Source of the DNA: Pseudomonadota bacterium
Lineage (GTDB): Bacteria; Pseudomonadota; Alphaproteobacteria; Rhizobiales; Rhizobiaceae
Direction of reading: 5' to 3'
NCBI GenBank assembly: GCA_023390055.1
Contig: JAEWDP010000155.1
Span: 19,636-83,635, forward strand
DNA length: 64,000 nucleotides
In this document: in pieces, positions 19,149 through 28,002 of the stretch
How the letters are laid out: each line of letters begins with the position of its first letter
How positions within the stretch are numbered: the first letter of the stretch is position 1
Made by a program: the position numbers and the translations under genes
The notes under the pieces: model-generated
What the model was told of the DNA's origin: nothing
Database searches by the model: none
Seen by the model: only the letters and a program-made list of their open reading frames with translations

Positions 19149-19396
19149 CAAGCGGCCTCGCGACGGGAAAAATGGCGAATATGCCATGCCCTGACAATCA
19201 CCCCGTCACCCCCACGCTGTTGTTTGACGCTTTGCATTGCCCGCAAAGGCCTGGTCTTAATCTCGACCACTGACCGGCCTTTTCACCGCCAATGAACCGG
19301 ACCGGCATGGCTTTGGCCAAAGGACGCGGCATTGCAACTGACCATTACGACCCTTATGTGCAAGAAGCGCCTGCAGCGCCCCTTGCGGAGAATTGA

Positions 19397-21286
19397 ATGA
19401 CAAATCGGAAGAAGACGGTCTCAGCGGAGACGAGCAATCCGCTGTGGACCATCGTTAACCTGTGGCCGTATATGTGGCCGCATGGCCGCAAGGACCTGAA
19501 GCAGCGGGTCATCGCGGCCACAGCATTCCTGTTTCTCGCCAAGGTGGTGCTTCTCGCTGTCCCCTATTTCTTCAAATGGGCCACCGATGCATTGAACGGT
19601 GAACTCGATCTCGCCGGCTTTTTGCCAGATATTCTGCTCGGTGCGGTCATTCTGGTCGTTGCCTATAATCTTACCCGCGTCCTGCAGGTCGGTCTCAACC
19701 AGTTGCGCGACGCCCTTTTTGCAAGCGTCGGCCAGCACGCCGTGCGCCAGCTCGCCTACAAGACCTTCGTGCATATGCACAGACTGTCCCTGCGCTTTCA
19801 TCTGGAGCGGCGGACCGGCGGGCTGTCACGCATCATCGAGCGCGGTACCAAGGGTATCGAGACGATCGTCCGCTTTACCATCCTCAACACCGTACCAACC
19901 CTTCTCGAATTCCTTTTGACCGCAATCATATTCTGGGTCACCTACGGTTTTTCCTATGTTGCGATTACAGGCGTGACAGTGTGTGCCTATGTCTGGTTCA
20001 CGGTGCGGGCCAGCGATTGGCGCACGGCCATCCGCCGGTCGATGAACGACAGCGACACCGATGCCAATACCAAGGCGATCGATTCGCTCCTAAACTTCGA
20101 GACCGTCAAATATTTCGGCAATGAGGAGATGGAGGCCCAAAGGTTCGATGCGTCGATGGCACGCTACGAAAAATCGGCCACCCAGGTGTGGACCTCGCTG
20201 GGCTGGCTGAATTTCGGCCAAGGTGTCATCTTCGGTATCGGCATGGCGGTCATGATGGTGATGTCGGCACTGGCGGTTCAACGTGGCGAGCAGACAATTG
20301 GTGACTTTGTCTTCGTCAACGCCCTTTTGATGCAGCTTTCCGTTCCGCTCAATTTCATCGGCTTTGTCTATCGCGAGATCCGTCAGGGTCTGACCGATAT
20401 CGAACAGATGTTTGACCTTCTGGAAATCGAAACGGAAGTGGAGGACCGCACCGGTGCAAGACCGCTGGACGTCGCAGAAGGTGCCGTCACGTTCCAGGAT
20501 GTCCACTTTGCGTATGACGCAGAAAGGCCGATCCTGAAAGGCATCAGCTTTGAGGTGCCGGCCGGCAAGACGGTTGCGATCGTTGGCCCCTCAGGGGCCG
20601 GAAAGTCAACCATTTCCCGGCTGCTCTATCGCTTTTACGATATCCAGGAAGGAAGGATCGCCATTGACGGGCAAGACATCCGTGACGTGACGCAGAAATC
20701 GTTGAGGGCCGCAATCGGCATGGTTCCTCAAGATACGGTCCTCTTTAATGATTCGATTGCCTACAATATCCGTTATGGACGTCCGTCTGCGAGCGAGGAG
20801 GAGATGGCAACAGCCGCTGAAATCGCCCAGATCGGTTCCTTCATCGAAAGGCTTCCGGACGGCTACGCGACAATGGTCGGCGAACGCGGGCTGAAATTGT
20901 CGGGTGGTGAAAAGCAGCGTGTGGCAATCGCGCGAACGATACTGAAAGCGCCGCCGATCCTCATCCTTGATGAAGCAACCTCTGCACTGGATACCACGAC
21001 CGAACACGAGATCCAGACGGCACTCGATCTTGTATCAAAAAACCGCACGACGCTTGTGATCGCCCACCGGCTGTCAACCGTCATCAATGCTGACGAAATC
21101 ATCGTCTTGCGCGATGGCCAGATTGCCGAACGCGGGACCCATTTTGATCTGCTCGCCACGAACGGGCTTTACGCTTCGATGTGGAACCGCCAACGCGAGG
21201 CAAGCGAGGCTGCCGAACACCTCAAGAAGGTCCATGATGACGACGATCTCGGCGTCATTGATCGTGGCACGCCCGCTGCGGAATGA
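19397..21286 (+). CDS. atm1: Atm1-type ABC exporter (fused permease-ATPase)
   Basis: A 629-residue half-transporter with the exporter fold: six membrane helices in residues about 30-325, then an ATPase domain with Walker A GPSGAGKST, Q-loop PQDT, signature LSGGEKQR and Walker B ILILDEAT. The N-terminus and the FNYETVKYF-like segment (LNFETVKYFGNE) match the mitochondrial/alphaproteobacterial Atm1 group, which moves glutathione-linked compounds and confers heavy-metal tolerance. It has a clear GGAG six bases before the ATG. A 41-residue membrane protein follows 14 bp after its end. Confidence 0.93.
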   Translation: MTNRKKTVSAETSNPLWTIVNLWPYMWPHGRKDLKQRVIAATAFLFLAKVVLLAVPYFFKWATDALNGELDLAGFLPDILLGAVILVVAYNLTRVLQVGLNQLRDALFASVGQHAVRQLAYKTFVHMHRLSLRFHLERRTGGLSRIIERGTKGIETIVRFTILNTVPTLLEFLLTAIIFWVTYGFSYVAITGVTVCAYVWFTVRASDWRTAIRRSMNDSDTDANTKAIDSLLNFETVKYFGNEEMEAQRFDASMARYEKSATQVWTSLGWLNFGQGVIFGIGMAVMMVMSALAVQRGEQTIGDFVFVNALLMQLSVPLNFIGFVYREIRQGLTDIEQMFDLLEIETEVEDRTGARPLDVAEGAVTFQDVHFAYDAERPILKGISFEVPAGKTVAIVGPSGAGKSTISRLLYRFYDIQEGRIAIDGQDIRDVTQKSLRAAIGMVPQDTVLFNDSIAYNIRYGRPSASEEEMATAAEIAQIGSFIERLPDGYATMVGERGLKLSGGEKQRVAIARTILKAPPILILDEATSALDTTTEHEIQTALDLVSKNRTTLVIAHRLSTVINADEIIVLRDGQIAERGTHFDLLATNGLYASMWNRQREASEAAEHLKKVHDDDDLGVIDRGTPAAE

Positions 21287-21300
21287 GAAGGTTTAACACC

Positions 21301-21426
21301 ATGAGATATAGTTCAAAGAGAATGATCATCGCGCTGAGCGTAGCTCTTGTCTATCTTCTCGTCTGGTTGTTCTTCGGGTCACCACTTCTGGCGCTGACGA
21401 CATGGCTCGGCTGGGTAAAGCCTTGA
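21301..21426 (+). CDS. Small single-pass membrane protein (41 aa)
   Basis: Not recognised. It reads MRYSSKRMIIALSVALVYLL then continues with WLFFGSPLLALTTWLGWVKP. It has a basic N-terminus and one or two hydrophobic segments, consistent with an inner-membrane microprotein. GAGAAGG lies about nine bases before the ATG. It follows the Atm1-type exporter by 14 bp on the same strand and precedes psd by 149 bp, so it could be made from the exporter transcript. Short length makes chance possible, but start, ribosome-binding site and hydrophobicity fit together. Confidence 0.5.
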   Translation: MRYSSKRMIIALSVALVYLLVWLFFGSPLLALTTWLGWVKP

Positions 21427-21575
21427 AATCGGATCCTGGTCAGGGCTTCCAGCACTCAAGGTGCCCTGCCTTAGATATTTTTCCCTGCGTGCCGGTGGTG
21501 TCCAATCGGAACCGCATTGCCCCGCAAACTGTTTGCCTGTAGTCAGCAACGGCTGACAAACCGAGGAGTACCGGA

Positions 21576-22277
21576 TTGATCAATCTGTTCGACACCATCC
21601 GCAACACGCTGGTACCCATCCACAAGGAAGGCTACATCTTCGTTGCGGCATTCTTCATCGCATCACTCATCCTGGGGTGGATTGCCGAACCGCTTTTCTG
21701 GATCGGCCTCGTCCTCACGCTCTGGTGCGCCTATTTCTTCCGCGATCCGGAAAGGGTCGTTCCTCAAGATGACGATCTGGTTGTGAGCCCGGCCGATGGC
21801 CGCATATCGTCCGTGCAGATGGTCGTGCCGCCGGCAGAACTGAACCTTGGCGCAGAACCCATGCTGCGAATTTCGGTTTTCATGAACGTCTTCGATTGCC
21901 ATATCAACCGGGCGCCGGTGCGTGGACAGATCACGGAGATCCATTACCAGAGCGGGCAGTTCATCAATGCCGAACTCGACAAGGCAAGCGAAGACAATGA
22001 ACGCAATGGCGTCGTGATCGAAAGCCGCCATGGCAATGTCGGCGTCGTCCAGATCGCAGGGCTTGTCGCGCGCCGGATCGTCTGCTTCGTCAAGCCAACG
22101 GAACCCGTCAATACCGGCGAGCGCTTCGGCCTGATCCGGTTCGGTTCACGGCTCGACGTCTTGTTGCCGGCCGGCGCACAGCCGCGTGTGGCTGTGGGTC
22201 AGCGTGCGATCGGTGGCGAGACAGTCATTGCCGAATTCGGTTCGACCAAGGGACCGACCGTCAGTCGCCGCAGCTGA
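21576..22277 (+). CDS. psd: Phosphatidylserine decarboxylase proenzyme
   Basis: Pyruvoyl enzyme that converts phosphatidylserine to phosphatidylethanolamine at the inner membrane. The 233-residue proenzyme is of the short type. It has a hydrophobic N-terminal segment (residues 20-50), the RDPERVVP and SPADGRI motifs and, near the C-terminus, FGSTKG where cleavage at Gly-Ser creates the pyruvoyl group. The start is TTG at 21576 with GAGGAG seven bases upstream. pssA follows by 18 bp, forming the standard two-gene unit for phosphatidylethanolamine. Confidence 0.95.
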   Translation: MINLFDTIRNTLVPIHKEGYIFVAAFFIASLILGWIAEPLFWIGLVLTLWCAYFFRDPERVVPQDDDLVVSPADGRISSVQMVVPPAELNLGAEPMLRISVFMNVFDCHINRAPVRGQITEIHYQSGQFINAELDKASEDNERNGVVIESRHGNVGVVQIAGLVARRIVCFVKPTEPVNTGERFGLIRFGSRLDVLLPAGAQPRVAVGQRAIGGETVIAEFGSTKGPTVSRRS

Positions 22278-22295
22278 CCAGCAAAGGAACACACC

Positions 22296-23114
22296 ATGGA
22301 AAGGCCAGCATCCCCGAACGAAACCGTCCGCGACGACAGCGGCCGGGGACCGCGGCTTCGGGAAATCCCGGTTCGCCTGATGGTTCCCAACCTGATAACA
22401 GCGCTGGCGATCTGCGCCGGGTTGACCGGCATCAGGCTGGCATTCGAGGGTCGCTATGAACTCGCCGTTGCCATGGTCCTTCTGGCGGCTTTCCTCGATG
22501 GCATTGACGGCCGCATTGCGCGCTTGCTGAAGGCGACATCGAAATTCGGTGTCCAGATGGATTCACTTGCAGACATCATCAATTTCGGTGTCGCGCCCGC
22601 CCTTGTTTCCTATGCCTTCCTGCTTGACCATGCGCGTTCATTCGGATGGATCGCTGCCCTCATCTATGCCATTGCAGCAGGGCTCAGGCTGGCGCGCTTC
22701 AACGTCATGGCGGAGCGCGAGGAAAAAGCCGTGTGGCAATCGGAATTTTTTGTCGGCGTGCCGGCCCCGATGGGGGCACTGCTTGTCCTGTTGCCGGTCT
22801 ATCTCGGCTTTCTTGGACTAAAACCGACACCGGTCTTCGTCTATGCCAGTGTCGCCTATACCGTCTTGATCGGCTACCTTCTCGTCAGCCGATTGCCGGT
22901 CTGGTCGGGAAAATCGGAGGCAACTGTGCGCCGTGACAGGATGCTGCCGATCCTGCTCGTCATCGTCTTGTATGTGGCGCTTTTGATGAGCCATACGTGG
23001 CAGGTCCTGGTGGTGACCGTCATCGCCTATCTGGGCTTTTTGCCGTTCAGTGCAAGGCTCTGGCAAAAGCGCTACGGAACCTTGACGATCGAAGACGATA
23101 CAGCCTCCATTTAA
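22296..23114 (+). CDS. pssA: CDP-diacylglycerol--serine O-phosphatidyltransferase
   Basis: Integral membrane enzyme making phosphatidylserine from CDP-diacylglycerol and serine. The 272-residue protein has the CDP-alcohol phosphotransferase signature spread over DGIDGRIARLL and MDSLADIINFG, and about seven to eight hydrophobic helices. A hydrophilic N-terminal arm of some 25 residues precedes the first helix. It directly follows psd, whose enzyme uses its product. Length fits the PssA type II enzymes of rhizobia. Confidence 0.94.
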   Translation: MERPASPNETVRDDSGRGPRLREIPVRLMVPNLITALAICAGLTGIRLAFEGRYELAVAMVLLAAFLDGIDGRIARLLKATSKFGVQMDSLADIINFGVAPALVSYAFLLDHARSFGWIAALIYAIAAGLRLARFNVMAEREEKAVWQSEFFVGVPAPMGALLVLLPVYLGFLGLKPTPVFVYASVAYTVLIGYLLVSRLPVWSGKSEATVRRDRMLPILLVIVLYVALLMSHTWQVLVVTVIAYLGFLPFSARLWQKRYGTLTIEDDTASI

Positions 23115-23234
23115 TACCATCGCTGAACCTGATCGCCGCAAGCGATTGGTCCTGGCAACCCGATTCGTGCGACGAGGATTGTGGCTGCGGCCAAGTCTTC
23201 GCTCACTTCGGATTGTTTCGCCTCTTTGTAAGCT

Positions 23235-23840
23235 TCAAAGGCTGAACAGGAGCCCGACAGCAATCAGCACCATCACGAGCGCGATAATGAGATCGAGGAC
23301 CTGCCAGGCCATGGGCCTTGCAAACAGCGGTGCGAGAAGACGTGCGCCATATCCAAGCGAAAAAAACCACACAAAGGATGCAAGTGCGGCACCGGCTCCA
23401 TAGGCAATACGCTCGCGACCCTCGAATGCTGCAGAAAGGCTTCCGAGAAGAACGAGCGTATCCAGATAGACATGTGGATTGAGGAAGGTGAAGGCGAGAC
23501 ATGCCATGACTGCGGGCTTCAGCCCCATGCTCTTTGGCATGTCCGTGACCATGGCTGCCGGCCGAAAGGCGCGTCGAAGGGCAAGGCCGGCATAAGCTGT
23601 GAGAAATGCCACGCCAGCGATCGTCACGATCGTAATGAGGGTCTGCGAACGGGCTACGAATGTTCCAATACCGGCAACACCTGCGGTGATCAAAAGGGCG
23701 TCGGAAAGCGCACAGATCAGGCACAGTATGAAAACATTGGTCCGCATCAGTCCCTGACGCAAAATGAAGGCGTTCTGCGCGCCGATGGCGATGATGAGAG
23801 AAGCACCGAGTGCGAAGCCGGAAAGAGCAGCGGAGATCAT
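23235..23840 (-). CDS. LysE/ArgO-family amino acid exporter
   Basis: A 201-residue inner-membrane exporter with six hydrophobic segments. The LysE superfamily N-terminus GASLIIAIGAQNAFILRQG is clear, as is the FLNPHVYLDT motif of the LysE/ArgO branch, which exports lysine or arginine. The exact amino acid is not settled by sequence. It is transcribed toward pssA and lies 45 bp downstream of the YedK-like gene on the same strand, so the two may be cotranscribed. Confidence 0.9.
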   Translation of the reverse strand: MISAALSGFALGASLIIAIGAQNAFILRQGLMRTNVFILCLICALSDALLITAGVAGIGTFVARSQTLITIVTIAGVAFLTAYAGLALRRAFRPAAMVTDMPKSMGLKPAVMACLAFTFLNPHVYLDTLVLLGSLSAAFEGRERIAYGAGAALASFVWFFSLGYGARLLAPLFARPMAWQVLDLIIALVMVLIAVGLLFSL

Positions 23841-23885
23841 GAGGCGTGAGGTCCGGTTCTTGAAGGAAAAGGAAAATGAAAAAGA

Positions 23886-24644
23886 TCAGAAAAGTGACAT
23901 CTGCCCGTCTTTTCGAGACGGATCTTTATCTATGGGTGCTGCCAGGATGATCGGTTTTTGCAGTTCAGGACCGGTGTTGGAAACCACGTTAACCCGATCG
24001 GGAATCGGCACAGCTTCAAGGACATCATCTGCCACCGGGGCAATGAGGTCGACGACATCTCTTGGCTCCTGACTATCGCAATCAAGCCAGCGGGAGAAAT
24101 TGTCGCGCGCGATGACGACGGGCATGCGCTGCGAGATACCGTTGATTGTCCTGTTTGCCGACGTCGTCAAGATTGCGACCGTGTCGATCTCTGACCCGTC
24201 GGCAGAAAGATAGGTCTCCATCAGGCCCCCAAAGGCCGTGATTGCGCCATCACGCGGAAAGATCCAGTAGGGCTGTCCCTTGAGCCCTGTCTCCTCGGGC
24301 GGTCGACGCCAGTCGTAATAGCCGGATGCCGGTACAAGGATACGCCGATGGCGCATCGCCCCCCTGAACGATGCCTTCTGACCGGCGGTATCGGCGCGGG
24401 CATTGAAGATGAGCGGGAAGCCGTCCAGGTTCTTCAGCCATCCAGGAATAAAGCCCCAGCGCGCCAGAAGCGCACGGCGGGCCGACGGCCCACCGACAGG
24501 TTGCTCCTGCCTTAAAGCCGTTACCAAAAGGATCGGCTGCCCGGGTGCTATATTGTAGCGCGGCGGAAAATCCCCGACGCCTGCCGCACCGAAGAATTCA
24601 AAGATATCGTCCGGCCTGGCCGTCAGGGCAAATCGTCCACACAT
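23886..24644 (-). CDS. YedK/HMCES-like SOS response-associated protein, variant active site
   Basis: SRAP-domain protein of 252 residues. Family members form a thiazolidine crosslink between the N-terminal cysteine and abasic sites in single-stranded DNA. Cys2 (MCGRF, start ATG 24644) and Asn81 (FNARADT) are kept. The usual glutamate in FYEWR is Asp111 (GYYDWR), and the family histidine before RMPV is replaced (ISQRMPVVI, Ser171-Gln172). Those positions assist crosslink formation in studied members, so activity may be altered. It ends in a PCNA/clamp-like QMSLF tail. Same strand as ynfA and lysE. Confidence 0.88.
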   Translation of the reverse strand: MCGRFALTARPDDIFEFFGAAGVGDFPPRYNIAPGQPILLVTALRQEQPVGGPSARRALLARWGFIPGWLKNLDGFPLIFNARADTAGQKASFRGAMRHRRILVPASGYYDWRRPPEETGLKGQPYWIFPRDGAITAFGGLMETYLSADGSEIDTVAILTTSANRTINGISQRMPVVIARDNFSRWLDCDSQEPRDVVDLIAPVADDVLEAVPIPDRVNVVSNTGPELQKPIILAAPIDKDPSRKDGQMSLF

Positions 24645-24689
24645 GGACCATGTCTTTGCACCGGCCCCCGGTTCGGTCAAGCTCATGCG

Positions 24690-25016
24690 TCAGTTGCGGT
24701 GGCCAAACAGGATGAGAGAGGCGCCGGCAAGGCATATCAGTCCGCCGCCGATATCGAAGCGATCGGGGATGCGGCCCTCGACCTGCCACAGCCAGAAGAT
24801 CGACGCGACGATATAGATCCCGCCATAGGCCGCAAAGGTGCGTCCAGCCGCATCGCTTGGCACAAGGGCAAGCAACGCTGCAAAGATCGCGAGAGAAGCC
24901 ATGCCTGGCGCCAGCCACCAGATCGGCTTGCCAAGCCGCCACCAGGCAAAGAAGGCAAAGCAGCCTGCGATCTCGGCAAGTGCGGCAAGACTGTAGAGAA
25001 AGTAGGTTGTCTTCAT
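24690..25016 (-). CDS. YnfA/UPF0060 family membrane protein
   Basis: A 108-residue membrane protein with four helices, typical of the YnfA family, which belongs with small multidrug-resistance-like transporters. The LAEIAGCFAFFAWWR start, AAYGGIYIVASIFWLW and the end GGGLICLAGASLILFG match the family. The ATG at 25016 gives the standard length; a longer frame to 25082 would overlap the divergent Nudix gene. It lies 45 bp upstream of the YedK-like gene. Efflux function is inferred only. Confidence 0.9.
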   Translation of the reverse strand: MKTTYFLYSLAALAEIAGCFAFFAWWRLGKPIWWLAPGMASLAIFAALLALVPSDAAGRTFAAYGGIYIVASIFWLWQVEGRIPDRFDIGGGLICLAGASLILFGHRN

Positions 25017-25070
25017 TTGGTTGGATCGTTCCGGTTTCACTTTGTCTTGATTCGTTCTAACGTCGCTTAA

Positions 25071-25514
25071 ATGAATGACCAACCGCCACTGACAACACCC
25101 GCAACGCTTCCAAGGCTTGCCTCATCGGCGATCCTTGAACGGGATGGACGCTTCCTCATGATTCGCCGCCGCAATCCACCGGCCGCCGATCTTTTCGCCT
25201 TTCCGGGCGGGCGCGAGGAACCTGGAGAGACACCTGAAGAAACTGCGCTGCGCGAATTTTTCGAAGAGACCGGCATCAGGGCTTATGATCCCAAGCTTTT
25301 TGCGACCTATGATGTGAAAACGGAAGATGAAGAAGGCAAGATCCAGAGCCATTTCTTCCTGTCCGTCTTTACCGTGTCTGCCGATCGCAACGTCATAGCG
25401 CTTGCGGCAGATGATGCAGCCGACCAGGGATGGTATAGTCTGGAAGAGATTCGCGACCTTCCCGTGCCGCCAAGCGTGCTTGACTGCGTGGAACGGCTCG
25501 CAGCACTTCGTTAG
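25071..25514 (+). CDS. Nudix hydrolase
   Basis: A 147-residue protein with a complete Nudix box (GGREEPGETPEETALREFFEETG, residues about 46-68, pattern GX5EX7REUXEEXGU). It hydrolyses a nucleoside diphosphate linked to another group; the substrate is not predictable. The N-terminus resembles ADP-ribose pyrophosphatase-like members (LASSAILERDGRFLMIRR). It is divergent from ynfA with 54 bp between the start codons. Confidence 0.92.
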   Translation: MNDQPPLTTPATLPRLASSAILERDGRFLMIRRRNPPAADLFAFPGGREEPGETPEETALREFFEETGIRAYDPKLFATYDVKTEDEEGKIQSHFFLSVFTVSADRNVIALAADDAADQGWYSLEEIRDLPVPPSVLDCVERLAALR

Positions 25515-25560
25515 GCAATCCTGATTGCGCCCGTCGTGATCTGCAGAAATCGAGAATGAG

Positions 25561-25977
25561 ATGTCGTCCATGAAGCGCTCTTGCGCCACATGTCTGATGC
25601 TGCTGATAACGACAGCAGGACCGCTTATTGCCCAGGAAACGGGGGCCGTGCCCGCACCAGCGCCGGTGCAGAAATCGGCTCCCTATGATGCCCAGATGGC
25701 GCGGCTTTCGGAGATCCTGGGCTCTTTGCATTATCTGCGCAGCCTTTGCGGCGAGGAAGATGATGATTGGCGACAAGCCATGCAGGAACTGCTCGATGCC
25801 GATACGGCGGGTGAACCGACCAGGCGCGAACGCCTTACCGCTGCCTTCAATCGCGGTTACCGTTCGTTTGCGTCGCTACATACGACCTGTAGCGATACTG
25901 CAAGGGCCGCGGAGGAGCGTAACCGTAACGAAGGCGCAACACTTGCGGCAGAAATTGCTGGCCGCTTCGGAAATTAG
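25561..25977 (+). CDS. TIGR02301 family secreted protein
   Basis: A 138-residue protein with a signal peptide (residues 1-24, cleavage likely after IAQ) and a helical mature part with two cysteines (SLHYLRSLCGEEDDDWR and LHTTC). The LRSLCG...W pattern and length fit the TIGR02301 family, found mostly in Hyphomicrobiales. It is probably periplasmic; its function is unknown. It follows the Nudix gene by 46 bp on the same strand. Confidence 0.8.
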   Translation: MSSMKRSCATCLMLLITTAGPLIAQETGAVPAPAPVQKSAPYDAQMARLSEILGSLHYLRSLCGEEDDDWRQAMQELLDADTAGEPTRRERLTAAFNRGYRSFASLHTTCSDTARAAEERNRNEGATLAAEIAGRFGN

Positions 25978-26074
25978 GGCATTATTTACCTCTTTCGTCA
26001 GCAGGCCGTGTCGTTTTGATAAAAGGCTGCTAGAGTTCTTAACGGGAAAGTAACCCACGCGTACCGAGGAAGAC

Positions 26075-26335
26075 ATGATGCAGACAGGCCGCAACGATAT
26101 CGACGACATGATTGTCCACGAGAAGATGCAGGTTGCCCTCGAATACCAGAATGAAGCCTGGGCCGATGGTGTGGCAGACGGTATCGAACCCGAGATCATC
26201 GCTGATGCTGCCTTTGCCCTGGCCATGCGCGAAACGATTCGCATTCATGGTGAAAACGGTGCCGAGGCGATGCTCGACATGCTCCGTGAACGCATGGTTG
26301 CCGGGGAATTTTCTCCGGGGCGTGTCATTCAGTAA
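26075..26335 (+). CDS. Small conserved acidic protein of unknown function
   Basis: An 86-residue soluble protein, rich in Asp, Glu and Met, predicted to be almost entirely helical. No domain recognised. Two adjacent ATGs at 26075 and 26078 follow GAGGAAGAC, a good ribosome-binding site. Codon use looks coding, and the frame clearly beats the overlapping one. It precedes a secreted protein gene by 43 bp, so they may be transcribed together. Confidence 0.65.
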   Translation: MMQTGRNDIDDMIVHEKMQVALEYQNEAWADGVADGIEPEIIADAAFALAMRETIRIHGENGAEAMLDMLRERMVAGEFSPGRVIQ

Positions 26336-26378
26336 TCGCCGAAGCATTCCCATGTGGGACGCACCGGAGCGCGTTTGC

Positions 26379-27077
26379 ATGTTAAAGCACCTGGCAATTG
26401 CCGTGATCGGCCTTATGGCGACCCTCTGTCCGCTTCAGGCAATCGCTTCATCCGAAATCGCATTATCTGAAATCGGAAGTGGCGAGGAACCCTCGCAGCA
26501 AGACGACACAACACGTGAAATCCCCCTGCCCGACCCGCTGATTACACCTCGAAAGAGCGGGACAAGCACCTCCGAAGGCGAAGGTTGGGATAATGACACC
26601 GGATCAGAAGCGATCCACGGCGAAGTCATCCACGATCTTTCAAAACTGCCCGAACCCGTATTGCGCATGCGCAGGCTCATCGTCGAAGCTGCAGCATCCG
26701 GCGAACTCGAGCAGTTGCGGCCCTTGACCAATCCGGGGCCGCGCCAGGTTCAGGTCAACGGCGACATCAGCGACCCGATCGAAGCCTTGCAGAGCTTTTC
26801 AGGCGATCCGGAGGGCCAGGAAATACTGGCCATCCTTCTCGACATCCTGTCGACGGGTGCGGTGCACCTTGACGCCGGAACGCCCGAGGAAGTGTATGTC
26901 TGGCCTTATTTTGCAGGCACGCCACTGTCATCGCTGACACCGCCGGAGCGGGTCGAACTCCTGCGAATCGTGACTGCGGGTGACCTTCTCGGAATGGAAG
27001 AGGGCGACAATTACAGTTTCTACCGGCTTGCGATCACGCCGGACGGCGAATGGAAATCATTTACCGGCGGCGATTGA
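26379..27077 (+). CDS. Secreted protein of unknown function
   Basis: A 232-residue protein. Residues 1-22 (MLKHLAIAVIGLMATLCPLQ, then AIA) form a signal peptide. A low-complexity Ser/Glu/Thr stretch follows, and the C-terminal 130 residues (from LPEPVLRMRRLIVEAAASG onward) look like a folded domain. That part ends with tryptophan- and tyrosine-containing segments (EEVYVWPYFAGTPLSSLTPPERVELL). I do not recognise the family, but similar proteins are common in rhizobia. ATG 26379 has GGAG nine bases upstream; an extended frame overlaps the previous gene. Confidence 0.7.
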   Translation: MLKHLAIAVIGLMATLCPLQAIASSEIALSEIGSGEEPSQQDDTTREIPLPDPLITPRKSGTSTSEGEGWDNDTGSEAIHGEVIHDLSKLPEPVLRMRRLIVEAAASGELEQLRPLTNPGPRQVQVNGDISDPIEALQSFSGDPEGQEILAILLDILSTGAVHLDAGTPEEVYVWPYFAGTPLSSLTPPERVELLRIVTAGDLLGMEEGDNYSFYRLAITPDGEWKSFTGGD

Positions 27078-27156
27078 AAAACAGCCACGCACCACTCTTG
27101 CCGCAGCGGCAGCAAACGCTTAACTCCTAAGACCGAGACAATTCGGGATTTTCGAC

Positions 27157-28002
27157 ATGCCTGCGGCCTATCTTCCAGACCAGCGCTTCCTTCGTGTCAG
27201 CGGACAGGATGCGAAACACTTCCTGCAAAACCTCATCACGACGGATATCGAGGCAATGCCGGCCGGCGATGTCCATCCCGGTGCACTCCTGACGCCGCAG
27301 GGCAAGATCCTGTTCGACTTTCTGATCTTTCGCGACGGTGACGACTTCCTCATCGAGACGAGCAATCTCCAGATCGATGCTCTCTTGCGACGTTTGACCC
27401 TCTACAAGCTGCGCGCCGCCGTCGTTATCACCGCAACAGAAGATCAGGGTGTGACGGTTCATTGGGGTGAACCATCACATATCCAGGGTCTGATCGACAT
27501 CCGCTTTGCCAAGGCGGGGATTACGCTTGGGCGCCATCCCGGAAAAGCCGACATCGGGGTCTCCGAGGGTGATTACGACGCCTTGCGCATTGGTGCCGGC
27601 ATTGCCATCTCGGGAAGAGACTACGACCTTGAAGATGTCTTTCCGCACGATGTGCTTTTGGACGTCAATGGCGGGCTTTCCTTCAAGAAGGGCTGTTATG
27701 TCGGACAGGAAGTGGTGTCGCGCATGCAGCATCGCGGCACGGCACGGCGCCGCCTCGTCCACATCCATGCCGATCAGGATCTCCCGCACAAAGGCACCGC
27801 GATCACCGCGGGCGGCAAGCCGGTGGGGGCGATTGGAAGTGTCAGGGAAGGTTCGGGCCTTGCCATCGTTCGGATCGATCGCGTCAGTGACGCGCTCAAC
27901 ACGCAAACGCCCATCCTTGCAGGAGAAATACCGATCACGGTCAACCTGCCGCAATGGAGCGGGCTGTCGTTTCCGGCCCGTGACGGTGAGAGCACAAAAT
28001 GA
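27157..28002 (+). CDS. ygfZ: YgfZ/GcvT-like folate-binding protein
   Basis: Folate-dependent helper of iron-sulfur cluster enzymes. The 281-residue protein has the GcvT fold and the YgfZ signature KGCYVGQEVVSR (K-G-C-Y-x-G-Q-E), whose cysteine is needed in E. coli. Early residues KHFLQNLITTDI and TPQGKILFDFLI fit as well. It starts a run of three overlapping genes with an HD-domain enzyme and a tyrosine phosphatase-like protein, which may be coincidental or a small stress module. Confidence 0.92.
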   Translation: MPAAYLPDQRFLRVSGQDAKHFLQNLITTDIEAMPAGDVHPGALLTPQGKILFDFLIFRDGDDFLIETSNLQIDALLRRLTLYKLRAAVVITATEDQGVTVHWGEPSHIQGLIDIRFAKAGITLGRHPGKADIGVSEGDYDALRIGAGIAISGRDYDLEDVFPHDVLLDVNGGLSFKKGCYVGQEVVSRMQHRGTARRRLVHIHADQDLPHKGTAITAGGKPVGAIGSVREGSGLAIVRIDRVSDALNTQTPILAGEIPITVNLPQWSGLSFPARDGESTK

